From: Alnus glutinosa
Lineage: Eukaryota; Streptophyta; Magnoliopsida; Fagales; Betulaceae
Assembly: GCF_958979055.1 (NCBI RefSeq)
Contig: NC_084897.1
Span: 23,959,628 to 24,023,627 of the forward strand
Direction: 5' to 3'
Length of the DNA: 64,000 nucleotides
Position 1 is the first letter of the stretch. Every line of letters starts with the position of its first letter. The notes beneath the pieces were generated by a model. The model saw nothing but the letters and a program-made list of their open reading frames with translations. It did not search any database and was not told where the DNA came from. Positions 1-9,718 of the stretch are shown one piece after another. Position numbers and translations under genes: made by a program.

Positions 1-707
1 ATACAATTATTTGAGAGTATAAATTCTCAGTCATGTGAGCCCCATCCCTCAGGCGACTCACAATTGCATGAAATCCCCAATTGCATGGGATCTTGCACCA
101 TATGCAGATACAATGATTTGAGAGTGAAATCCTCAGTTCCACTTAGAGCATTCACACCCAATTAGCTATTTTAACCTAAAAATTGGTGAGCTGATATAGT
201 GCAGGTGGTAAAAAAAGACATAAGACATGCACATGACTTTGGAATGTAGGTGCTTTGAAAAAGTGAATAGCTAAAATATAAAATTTTGATTTTTAAGCTA
301 AATTGGATAGAAAAGTTGCCGAATGTGAATGTTGTAAGGTGCTAAGAAAAAGCTAAAAATGTGAACCCCATATGCATATGAATATGCAGTCACTTGACCT
401 TCTCTTAATGACAATTGCTACAAGATGGTTATGCTTTCTATAAGATAAACTAAAGAACTAAAATATCCTTGTGTCAAAATAGTGAATACTTGTTTGGAAA
501 CAATTCCTAGTGATCAACTTACCTATTGGCAATAAAATTCAAGTAAGAACAGTGTTATCATAATCAAAATGGTCATTCTAGATGTTTGGCCCTTTGGCTA
601 AGAGCAAGAGTGGTCTTCTAATTTCCATTTCTTTAGAACATCTTGGGAATAATCTCTCTACCTTAATTAACCACAAAATTATTGTACCGAATGTTAAACT
701 TACAGGC
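1..707. other. Intergenic, no gene seen
   Basis: AT-rich non-coding sequence. I see no coding exon, RNA gene or clear transposon end before the 42-bp repeat at 708. Confidence 0.5.
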
Positions 708-749
708 TACAGGCTAGTTGAGTTACCGTTAGATAATTGATGATTTCAA
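708..749 (+). repeat. 42-bp direct repeat, left copy
   Basis: These 42 bases recur exactly at 3231-3272. The pair brackets the Ca2+-ATPase fragment and its copia insertion. Short similar sequence (a run containing ATGTTAAACTT) also lies before the left copy, about 686-702, and after the right copy, about 3280-3296, so the duplication was probably somewhat longer. Confidence 0.85.
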
Positions 750-829
750 ATCATGTGGCACTTAAAGCTGAAGAAATTCGAGAACTGATTAGCAGTGGAA
801 GGATGGAGAAACTGGATCTGGTTACTGTG

Positions 830-1103
830 TATTACCGCACAGCATACTCCTAGTGTGATTCAATCTCTTAAGATTCCAAGTGAGTGTGCTGATAGACTCC
901 CGGTTGATCAAACCTCCTAGTGAGTGTTGATAACACAACCGGTTGATAAGGATAAGATTATCTAGAGGAAATTTACTTGTAATTAGATTTCTATCTAAGA
1001 GTTTGTGTTAGATTAGAATACTGTAAGCTAAGGTTTATCATGTAAACTATACTACCTTGTATGTTCTATATGCTTGAAAGCCAATATACTCTGAAATTCT
1101 ACA
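830..1103 (+). repeat. Copia LTR, forward copy
   Basis: The LTR ends in ACA at 1103, directly before the primer-binding site. Positions 830-1071 match the reverse complement of 2312-2553 almost throughout. Confidence 0.8.
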
Positions 1104-1115
1104 TGGCATCAGAGC
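1104..1115 (+). promoter_or_regulatory. Copia primer-binding site
   Basis: TGGCATCAGAGC differs at one base from the TGGTATCAGAGC site complementary to initiator tRNA-Met that is usual in plant copia elements. It directly follows the LTR end. Confidence 0.8.
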
Positions 1116-1233
1116 AACTATAGACTCACGTCTCCAGGAATTTTTTTTTTTCTTTCCCGATCATCATTATGTCTGCCTCCCGGATTCCTCCTCCAAGTCT
1201 TCTTCATCCAACGTCCTCTTCACCGTCCCAAAT

Positions 1234-2310
1234 ATGAACCATACCTTGAATATCAAGCTGTCCAACAACAACTTTCCTAGCTGGCGAACTTTGATTTTAG
1301 CCTTTGTTAAAGCCAATGATGCGTATGGCTTCCTAGATGGTACAACTCCACCTCCAGCCCAGACCATCCCGAATACTAGCACCACTCCTGGTGCCCCTGC
1401 CACCATGGCTAATCCCGACTTCCTTCTCTGGTGTCAACGTGACCAGATGCTGCTCAGCGTGTTGATCTCCACGCTCACTGAACCATTAGTAGTTCATGTC
1501 GTCGGCTCAGCCACTGCTCATCAACTTTGGACGACTCTTGTCTCCATGTTTGCTTCCCAAGCTCGTTCACGGGTTATGCAGATTCACTATCGCCTTGCCA
1601 CAGCCAAGAAAGGTAGCTCTTCAATCACAGAGTATTTTCAATCCTTTAAAGCCATGTGTGACAATCTTGCTGCTGCCGGACAGCAACTCAATGACTTTGA
1701 AAGCACCTCCTACCTTCTTGCTGGCCTTGGATCTGAGTATGATCCCTTTGTCACATCCCTCACCACTCGGTTGGATCCTCTCTCCTTGCTCACGAGATGA
1801 GGATAGAGCACAATCTTTCCCCTACTGAGGTTTCCCCTCCTATGGCTAATATTTCTACTCGGGCTCCCATGAATCGTGGGAGAGGATATCGTGGTCGAGG
1901 TCGCACCACGTATAGAGGCAGAGGACCGTCTTCTGGTGGCCGAGGCAGGGTCATTATTTCTCCCAAGACCCTGCTGCTCCTTCTCGGCCAATCTGCCAAC
2001 TCTGTGGCAAGATTGGTCACACTGCTCCAAGATGTTATCAACGACCGGACCCTGCTCTGGCTGCACCTTCTCCTCCAGCATACTCAAATGCTCAGGCTTA
2101 TTACTCCTCGCCTTCCCTGCCTCCTGAAGAAAATTGGTACCCGGATACTGCTGCAACACATCACATGACAAATAATTTTCAGAATCTGAATCTCTCAGCA
2201 GATGAGTACACTGGCCAAGATCAGATTCACATAGGGAATGGTACAGGTTTGGCTATTTTACATTCTGGTTCTGCCTCCTTATCTCTCTCTAGTGAGCGTG
2301 TATAGGATTA
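1234..2310 (+). pseudogene. Copia gag with zinc knuckle and protease start, frameshifted
   Basis: The open frame 1234-1800 encodes the copia capsid domain: an N-terminal LSNNNFPSW motif, then a helical region with WTTLVSMFASQARSR. After the residues DPLS a small deletion shifts the frame. The basic RGRG-rich tail continues near 1860-1960 in a second frame. The zinc knuckle CQLCGKIGHTAPRC (CX2CX4HX4C) is readable near 1995-2035, followed by a protease-like WYPDTAATHHMT. The protease active-site triad is DTA where DTG or DSG is expected. Coding similarity stops at the inverted LTR near 2310. The product cannot be functional. Confidence 0.8.
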
Positions 2311-2311
2311 T

Positions 2312-2553
2312 ATATAGAACATACAAGGTAGTATAGTTTACATGATAAACCTTAGCTTACAGTATTCTAATCTAACACAAACTCTTAGATAGAAATCTAA
2401 TTACAAGTAAATCTCCTCTAGATAATCTTATCCTTATCAACCGGTTGTGTTATCAACACTCACTAGGAGGTTTGATCAACCGGGAGTCTATCAGCACACT
2501 CACTAGGAATCTTAAGAGATTGAATCACACTAGGAGTATGCTGTGCGCTAATA
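2312..2553 (-). repeat. Copia LTR, inverted copy lacking its 3' end
   Basis: This is the reverse complement of 830-1071. It lacks about the last 32 bp of the forward LTR (1072-1103) and any second primer-binding site. Its outer end corresponds to the 5' (U3) end of the LTR, so both outer ends of the insertion are U3 ends. Confidence 0.85.
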
Positions 2554-3230
2554 CTGTGATAGGAAGTTGCCTCCCTGAGGACAAGCTCTGGATTATACAG
2601 CAATTGCAAAAAGGTCACATAGTTGCTTTCTTTGGAGGGTTGACCACAAGAGACACCCTACCTTTAAAAGAAGCCGATGTCGGGATCACTGCCCGGAGAC
2701 TGAGCACTGAATTGGCAAGAGAGAGCTCTGATATTACTGCCAAATATTTTGGTTCACTATCTCATATTTTGAAGTTTGGCAGATGCAGTTACCACAACAT
2801 TCAGAAGTTCATTCAACTTCAGCTCACCACTTGCATCTCTGGGTTTACAATAGCCTTGGTGACCACAATGGTTTCTGGAGCATCCCCAATAACAGGATTT
2901 GAAATGTTTTGGGTGAATTGGGTTATGTACCTTGTGGGCAGCCCAGTGTTGTTGATGGAGTTAAAAACCCAGGAAGTACTGCTAACCCAAAAACCAGCTA
3001 AAGGGTCACTACAAACCAAGGCCATGTGGGGAAACATTGTAGCTCAAGTCATATATCAGGTTTCTGTCTTGCTGATCTTTCAGTTTAAGGGATTCGGCAC
3101 GATCGATGATGTCCGGAAGACCATGATCTTCAATATGTTTTGCCTATGTCAGATCTTCAATATGTCCGGAAGACCATGATCTCGAATTTCTTCAGCTTTA
3201 ACTAGCAATGGGTTCATCAAGAGTGAGGCT

Positions 3231-3272
3231 TACAGGCTAGTTGAGTTACCGTTAGATAATTGATGATTTCAA
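3231..3272 (+). repeat. 42-bp direct repeat, right copy
   Basis: Exact copy of 708-749, lying just after the Ca2+-ATPase fragment ends. Confidence 0.85.
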
Positions 3273-3296
3273 TTTTTGTACCTAATGTTAAACTTT

Positions 3297-4244
3297 CAGT
3301 TCCCATTCATATGGTTTTGAGCAGGATCTTTTCCCCTAAGTGATTGAAATTTTACACAACTCAATAGACAGAAGCTAGAATCAAGTAGGGCTAAGACCAA
3401 AAATGTTTCTATGCAGTTTTACAAGCTGGAACATCTCAGATGAAGGACTAATTAATGCACAAACATAAGTAGCATAGTTTCTAGTTTGTCATTGCTAAGA
3501 TTTTGCAGGAAAATACAAGTGTCTTCTAATTTGCTACATCAGCAGCGCAACAAAACAGTTTGATGGTGACTAAAGCCCCTTTTGTTTGCTCTACACCAGT
3601 TTGAATTAATTCGTCTTTCAATCCAAATGGCTCTTTATGCTTTGAGCGGTCAACATAAGCCTAGTCTTAATAGTTTGTCATGTCTGAGCATAAGAATCTT
3701 ATCAGAATTACATAAAATTAGTTAACCACCTCAGAGTGGCATGGGCCAGACAGTAATAACTAGCATCCAGGCCCACATCATAAGCAGTAATGATGGCTCA
3801 AAGACAACCTACCCAACAGGTTATTGTTGAAGCTAAGTTTTGCGCAAGGGAGAAAAGGGGGGAGACTGAGAAACAAGGGATCCTAGGAGCATAGATGATC
3901 TTCGTTAACAATGCCCACGGGTTGCAGGGCACTATAATAAATGCTGCATTTCTTTTATTCCTTTCCCTTCTATTCTTCTGGCATCTAACAAAGACAGCCT
4001 AGGAATTAAGCATGGTAACAGCTAAATATGACTTGTAAAGAGTGATTGAGTCTACCATAAATCTGGACACAGCTCATTCTGGGCCTCTATTTCCTTCGGA
4101 GTGGTGCCTCCTTTGGAAATTAAATATTTATGGGCGACACAAGCTTCTTCTTTTGAAAATCCTTTGGAATATCCTCCCTACAAGGGCAAATTTATTTTGG
4201 TTCATTCCTCCCTAAGACGAGCAATCTAACAACCCGTAAAAGCG
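3297..4244. other. Intergenic, no gene seen
   Basis: Non-coding sequence. No conserved exon, RNA gene or transposon terminus is recognisable. Confidence 0.45.
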
Positions 4245-4693
4245 CTAGCCACATCTGTGCTATCATTCCAAAATTATTATTTAAGTTGCAATTGGAACTC
4301 CTTAAAATCACTTATAAAACCTAGTTTTACCTTGTGAGGAACCAATGTGAGACTTGACACCCCTGAGCATCAGAACAAGCACTAGTCATATACGCACTAT
4401 CACTCTAAAATGACTTGTTAAGTTGCAATTGAAGTTTCCTAAAATTACTAATAAAGCCCAGTTTTAGCTAGTAAGTAACTAATGTGGAGCTTAGCACCCA
4501 TGAACATCTTTATAATCTATCCACTCAATATGCTCTGATACCATTTCTAACAACCTAGGGAGAACACTAGCCACATCTTGCTCTATCATTTCAAAAAGAT
4601 TAGTTAAGTTGCAATTGGAGCTTTTTAGAAACACTTATAAAACTCAGTCTCACGTAGTAAGGAACCAAAGTGGAACTTTGCACCCATGAGCAT
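4245..4693 (+). repeat. Three diverged tandem repeats
   Basis: Units at about 4245-4371, 4382-4508 and 4567-4693 share the same order of motifs: CTAGCCACAT-like start, CTATCATT, TTAAGTTGCAATTG, an ACTTATAAAAC or similar block, GTAAGGAACCAA or similar, then CACCCATGAGCATC. Units 2 and 3 are followed by TTTATAATC(T/C)ATCCACTCAATAT. The copies are clearly diverged. No coding potential is seen. Confidence 0.7.
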
Positions 4694-4775
4694 CTTTATA
4701 ATCCATCCACTCAATATAAGCAATCCACCCATCCAATGTGAGACCAACTTTTTGGAGGTGTCACAAGCAAAGTCT

Positions 4776-5150
4776 CTAATGCCCTCTCTGTGTCACTCGG
4801 GTACAAAGAATCTTGAGCACCTCTTCTTAGCTTGTCACTTCTCAAGCCTATCTTTGAATGGGTTAAAATCATCTTGAACCCCCTCTGCTATTAATTTAGC
4901 CCCGGAGGATCACCTCCATTTTAGGCTCTTTGCTGTCTCTGCTTCTGATCTTATTGGTTTAACAAGGAACAGGCTCATCCAAGACAATTCTGTTCCCTCA
5001 GCCTCACAGCTTGTCTCCCTTGTCAAAAAGGTGAGCCTTGATCATCTTCACGCGTGGGAATCTATCTCCCCTGCTCCTCAGATTATCCTTTGAGCTTTGC
5101 TTGGTTGTTTATCTTACTCACAAAGAAAAAAAATAATTAAAAAAAAATAA
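4776..5150 (+). pseudogene. 3' end of a LINE (L1-type) retrotransposon
   Basis: A short frame at 4776-4877 contains CHSGTKNLEHLFLACHFS, the cysteine-histidine pattern of the zinc-binding domain that follows reverse transcriptase in plant LINEs. In another frame, about 4917-5094, the sequence reads LTRNRLIQDNSVPSASQLV and continues to a stop, as in LINE ORF2 C-termini. An A-rich stretch at 5124-5150 fits a decayed tail. It is a 5'-truncated, frameshifted remnant. Confidence 0.6.
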
Positions 5151-6660
5151 TCCTATTCTTATCTCAAATTTGGTTTCTTCAGATCTCGAAAGACAGAGCA
5201 CTGAAGCTAGGAAATCCAACAAAACAACCTATATTGGTTTTTGGCTCTTGATAAAAATTGAAGATCTGACACTCTGGTGGTTGTTATATGGAAAATTTCT
5301 GAACAATTGAGGCAGTGTTGATTTTCACCCTTCACATCCAAGTGTGGTATACACATAGGTCTGACTATAACATGCGCTAGTTGGAGGGAAATCTAGACGA
5401 AGCATACTGTTGGTCTGCTGCTTTTTTCACTATAAACTCTGCAGATTGATAAATTTGTACTTTTACAATGAAGGTCATCTGCAGTATTTGCTTCATTGAA
5501 AGTTGACCTTCCTTTTGGCAAGCAACTCTTCAAAAGATCCAACGATTTGCTACTTTCTAAGTAGAAAATAAAACATACCTCACAGTCATAAAATTGCAGT
5601 CAGCTAAGGATTCTATTAAATTGGTTAGCTCAAGGCCTACAACTATCACCAAAATCATCATGCTCACAACGCTGTCATTGTAACTATCAACCTTCCATAA
5701 CAGTCTAGGACATGTACAAACATCAAAGCCATCACCAGCACCACCTCAAAAATGATTATCTCCACAACATTAGTTTAAACTAAGCATTAGTTTAGGATTC
5801 CCTTTCAAGATAAGGACAAACATATATTACTACCGTACAAAGTTGGCAGAATAGGATTCCCTTTCAAGTTTCAAGAGATGTTGCAGAGTCAAACAGTTAT
5901 GTCACAACTGGGGTATCAAAATAAAAAGCAGCAAACCTACCTAAAAGATTGAAACTAAAGCAAGGTAATATAGTCGCTGAGAGCTATTAAACAATGAGAT
6001 ATACCCATGAATAATTAATAGAAAGCAGGCATTATATAATTTTCACATACCTTCAAATGGTTGATTGATAGTTTTTCTTTTGATGGATAAGAGATTTTTG
6101 TGTAATTTTCCAATGTTCTATAATCTGCAATGCTACTGCAACTGCACTGCTTCACACTGATTATAGGAGAATTTTCTCTTGAGACTACCATCTAGTTTGA
6201 AACCAGCAACGAAAGAACAGGAAAACAAGCAATAAACAGAACATAATATCTCTTGACTTCACTTCCACTGAGAAGAGGCAATATCTTTATTACTAGATCG
6301 TAATGCTGGCCAAAACTCGTCCCTTTTGCATAATAGAACCTCGCGCAATTTGAATTTACATTTTTGTTTTGGGAAATCGGTAGCAGGTGTTCTTACAGTG
6401 TAATTCAGGTTGGTTTTTTTTTTTTTTTTTTTGATGCTGATGCTTCACTAGTCTATTAAATCGGTTAAACAGATCAGTGAAATCATAGGCCATAGTGGAC
6501 AGACAGGCTTGTCATTCAACAGAACGAAATAGATAAAACTTTAAGCCTCAAACAATTCTAGAAACAAAGCCAGCCACTTAAGTTACAGTCACTGATGATA
6601 TGGAGGCTATTATTAAGGTCACTATAAGATAACAATTAGCCACGGGCAGTTAGTGAAGAG
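5151..6660. other. Intergenic, no gene seen
   Basis: AT-rich, non-coding. The only notable item is a T run near 6414-6432. Confidence 0.4.
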
Positions 6661-6664
6661 TGAA

Positions 6665-7260
6665 GCAAAACTCAGAATATGTATGAGAATTTGATGCAGA
6701 TCAGCTTACAAGCAGACCAGTCGGAATAAAATGACCATATCTTGTAATTCCGACATTAGATGGGGGGCAATATTGATGGTGTTGGAAAGCTTATTCAAAG
6801 GACTAAATTTTACAATTCAAACGTTTATTGGGTCAAAATGGGCCGTCAAGAGAAATAAAAAAAAGTACCCAAGAGCCTCGGTCGAAGAGTTGGTCGAAGT
6901 TCGTTTTGACCCAGGTGCTGCATTTTACAATAACCTGAGACCCGATCGAAGCTCTTTTGACTGAGGGCTTCATCACAAGGTCTTGTTCGAACGAGGTTGT
7001 AAGTCATTCGAACGTGATTTGGCAGTGTCGGTTTATTTCCCTTTTCTAATAGGATTTGGACTTGTTTTTCTATATAAACTCACTTAGGATGGCCTTGGCC
7101 GCAGTTTGTGTACTTTTCATCAGTTTTCAAAAAGAAACACCCAAAGATTGAGTTTTCTCCTATTTCACCTCAATTCCTTGAATTAATTCTTGGTTTTAGA
7201 AAGAGTTATGAGCTTTGTGTTTGTTAATTCTGCGACCTACTACATTATGCTACATCAGAA
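6665..7260 (+). repeat. LTR-like remnant of a retroelement
   Basis: The segment has the feel of a plant LTR: an irregular non-coding body, a TATA-like CTATATAAACTC near 7070, and a stretch rich in AAAGAAACACCC and TTTTCTCC after it. The phrase GGTGTTGGAAAGCTTA resembles one in the similar remnant near 52.87 kb. I could not find a second LTR, primer-binding site or target duplication, so it may be a solo LTR or a fragment. A 77-codon open frame inside it has no recognisable domain. Confidence 0.35.
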
Positions 7261-7802
7261 TCTCTACAATTCTATATCTTGAATGGGACATACTGCATTG
7301 GTTCTTAAGATCTCAGCCATGTAAAGGGAGGAGAAAAGGGTTCCTCTAAATACGAAGTCTACCCACATGACCTGAATAATACCCCCATCAAAAGAAAAAG
7401 AAAGAGTTCTGCAGAGGTTATCTCAAGAAAACAATAACAAAAAGAGCACGAGAGCCACTTGAGGAAACAGTAAAAAATTATGTAACAAATCAAAGAGTAA
7501 GACTAACGAAATGCTTTTTTTTTTCTTCCCTTTTTGTTACATAGGAGGATGAGAGAGTGAGACTCATACCTATGCTTCTGGTTCAAAATGATACTGCTAG
7601 CACTGGAATCATTATTGCCGGTTTGGTAACCTGAAATCAAAGTTAAGATGGCATCATCCCTGTTTTGCCCAAACCTGATGAAAACTAAATCTAAACTATA
7701 GGACTTAGAAATCTGAATCTCACAGTGTAGATAAGCTATTAGAGTAGAAATAAGTTGAGAAAGAGAGATGATTACACTCATCTCTTAGATTGAGATGAGT
7801 GC

Positions 7803-7824
7803 TGTGTGTGTGTGTGTGTGTGTG
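7803..7824. repeat. (GT)n microsatellite
   Basis: About 11 GT units, ending in GCGCGG. The DNA around it (7261-8207) has no recognisable gene. Confidence 0.9.
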
Positions 7825-8204
7825 CGCGGTTCAAGGTTGGATCAGTGTGTAAGGTGTAACATCTAAACTCGAACCCAGATTGACAACAAGCCCAACGGCA
7901 ACATCTATCTCTGAGTCATGGCCAAGTACTTACCAGGCACAGCTTCACAGTAATTTTACACAAGCCGATTGGAAATTAAGAACCCCAATATCGGATATAA
8001 AGAAAGAAAGAAAACAAAGAATTGCAGGGTAATAGGAAAAATTTGAAATATTGTTTGAATAATATGAGGTAAAGGATTGGGAACATACTTGAGATATCTC
8101 TGGAACCAAAAATGGTATGCAAATGGTTTTATTACCATTGATGTTTCATTGAACAACAGAACAAACGACCAGTACTAAAAATGAGAAATGGACGTAATTA
8201 AAAT

Positions 8205-8207
<3 letters not shown>

Positions 8208-8247
<40 letters not shown>
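8208..8247. repeat. (AT)n microsatellite
   Basis: About 20 perfect TA units in non-coding DNA. Confidence 0.9.
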
Positions 8248-8249
<2 letters not shown>

Positions 8250-8499
8250 TTTTACCAAAAATGGACGTAATTTTCTGGTCTGTCACAAAAGTAACATATG
8301 GAAAGGCAGATTTAAATGCGTCAGATTAAGAAGCAAAGAGGAAATTAAAAAAAAAAAATAGAAAAGGTAAGTTTATGATTTTAACGTTGTGGGTTACTGT
8401 TCTTTTTTCTTCGCGGTTGAGATTTTGGCGTTGAAGATTGAATGAGTATGAATGGGTCAAAACCCACGACACCAAAAGCTAGAACTCATGAATGATGAG

Positions 8500-8632
8500 G
8501 CTGTTCCAGGGGTAGCTCAATCGGCTAGGACCATGCCTCATGAAGTAAGAGTTATTAGTTCGAATTTCTCTTCCCATCTTGTGTGGACATGTAAAAATAA
8601 AAAAAATAAAAAATAAAAAAGAAAAAAGAAAA
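8500..8632 (+). mobile_element. tRNA-derived SINE
   Basis: An A-box-like TAGCTCAATCGG (8513-8524) and a B-box-like GTTCGAATTTC (about 8558-8568) are spaced as in a tRNA-type RNA polymerase III promoter. An A-rich tail interrupted by single T or G residues follows. Imperfect 10-bp target duplications flank it: GAATGATGAG (8490-8499) and GAATAATGAG (8633-8642). The body between B box and tail is short. It matches the general plan of plant SINEs; I cannot name the family. Confidence 0.7.
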
Positions 8633-8642
8633 GAATAATGAG

Positions 8643-9718
8643 ACTTTATAGTACCACCAAACCTAGTGGCAAAGCTGACCACTTTAGAAGTTGTTAAGGA
8701 TAAGTCTAATAACAGCACACTGCCTCAACTCATGCACAACAAGATAACGATCACCAGAGTTCAAAGTCTACCTAGACTCAATCTTCCACAGTGTAAGGAT
8801 CGTGGCCTATGATACAGGAATTCAAATGTATATGTTTATCTCTTAATTCACATATGTAAACATCTATTTTATGTAACTGAATCCTTTATAAATACAAAGC
8901 CTATACTATGATTATGGAGAAATAAAACAAAAGAAATGTAACGTTTTTTTTTCACAATTATTTTATAAGATTAATGTAATAGTCTTAATCAAATTCATTA
9001 ACTTTTTTTCTGTAAGACTGATCTAAAGAAACGATGTAGTCTTTTTCTCTTAACAAGTTTCTAGAGCAAGCACGTCAAGTTTTACAATTGGGTAGAGCCT
9101 GAGTCCACCAATCATAATAGATAACAAGAAATACGTGTCTCAATCTCAACTGACTGAGGTGGATTGAAGCTGAACATGAAGCTTAAAACACCGTAAGCTA
9201 CCTCCGCATAAACCTAGGATGTTGGAAGGGATTTTGACACTATTGGCTACCAAAACTTGAGGCATCACATGATGCTGCCTTTTGCCCTTCCCTCCTCCAT
9301 TGTTATGCCTCATCTTAGCTTGGTGATGATACAACATTATCTGAGACATATTTACACAAATGCAGAGTAGGATTTGTTGGTCTTGAGACTTTCATGTTGA
9401 TCGAGGCTAGCTACTAAGAAGTATAGGTATATTATACTAATAATCAGTATTCAATTGAATCAGAATTCTATGTAATGCAATCAACACATACCAAACACAT
9501 AACAATTAATAAAATAAGAGTTAATACTTCGTACAGGAAAGAAATGTGCAAAGGATCATCAAGGATTTGATGATTTTGAAGATCAAATTATTGACCAGAC
9601 ACACTGTAAAGAACATAGCTTTATCAGATAGCTGTACTTGATGCAAAAGACACTGTACACTGTATAGGTAATTATATTGCATGGACTTCTTGCTGATCTC
9701 GCATGATGCGCGAGCACA
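8643..9718. other. Non-coding, includes probable GRDP2 3' UTR
   Basis: No coding exon seen. The minus-strand GRDP2-like gene ends at 9719, so the part nearest 9718 should be its 3' untranslated region; no poly(A) site can be fixed by eye. Confidence 0.4.

Larger units (their letters stand above)
830..2553 (+). mobile_element. Deleted Ty1/copia element with inverted LTRs
   Basis: The unit begins with a copia-type LTR (830-1103), then a primer-binding site, a gag region and the start of protease. It ends with the same LTR in reverse complement (about 2312-2553) instead of a second direct LTR. Integrase, reverse transcriptase and RNase H are absent. The host sequence CTGTG (up to TACTGTG) occurs at 823-829 and again at 2552-2558, so the whole structure behaves as one insertion with a 5-7 bp target duplication. 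Removing it restores the Ca2+-ATPase reading frame. Outer ends read TATTA/TAATA, not the usual TG/CA, unless the TG overlaps the duplicated CTGTG. Confidence 0.85.
751..3178 (+). pseudogene. Ca2+-ATPase (ACA type) gene fragment, split by copia insertion
   Basis: Two coding segments, about 751-829 and 2559-3165, read in one frame once the insertion and its target duplication are set aside. The first encodes an IRELISSGRMEKLDLVTV stretch and the second continues with SCLPEDKLW, as in the phosphorylation-to-hinge region of plant autoinhibited P2B Ca2+-ATPases, closest in style to ACA12/ACA13. The hinge motif GDGTNDAP is degraded to GGLTTRDTL, which would abolish catalysis. LKEADVGI, the ESSDI segment and membrane helices M5-M8 are still recognisable. 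The N-terminal two thirds, including the DKTGT phosphorylation site, are absent. A 19-bp piece (3110-3128) recurs at 3163-3181 where similarity ends. This is a dead partial copy, bracketed by 42-bp direct repeats. Confidence 0.85.

Noticed and set aside
1710..2171. Minus-strand open frame of 153 codons in the copia region
   Set aside because: It lies opposite gag, is low-complexity Arg/Ser-rich and has no domain.
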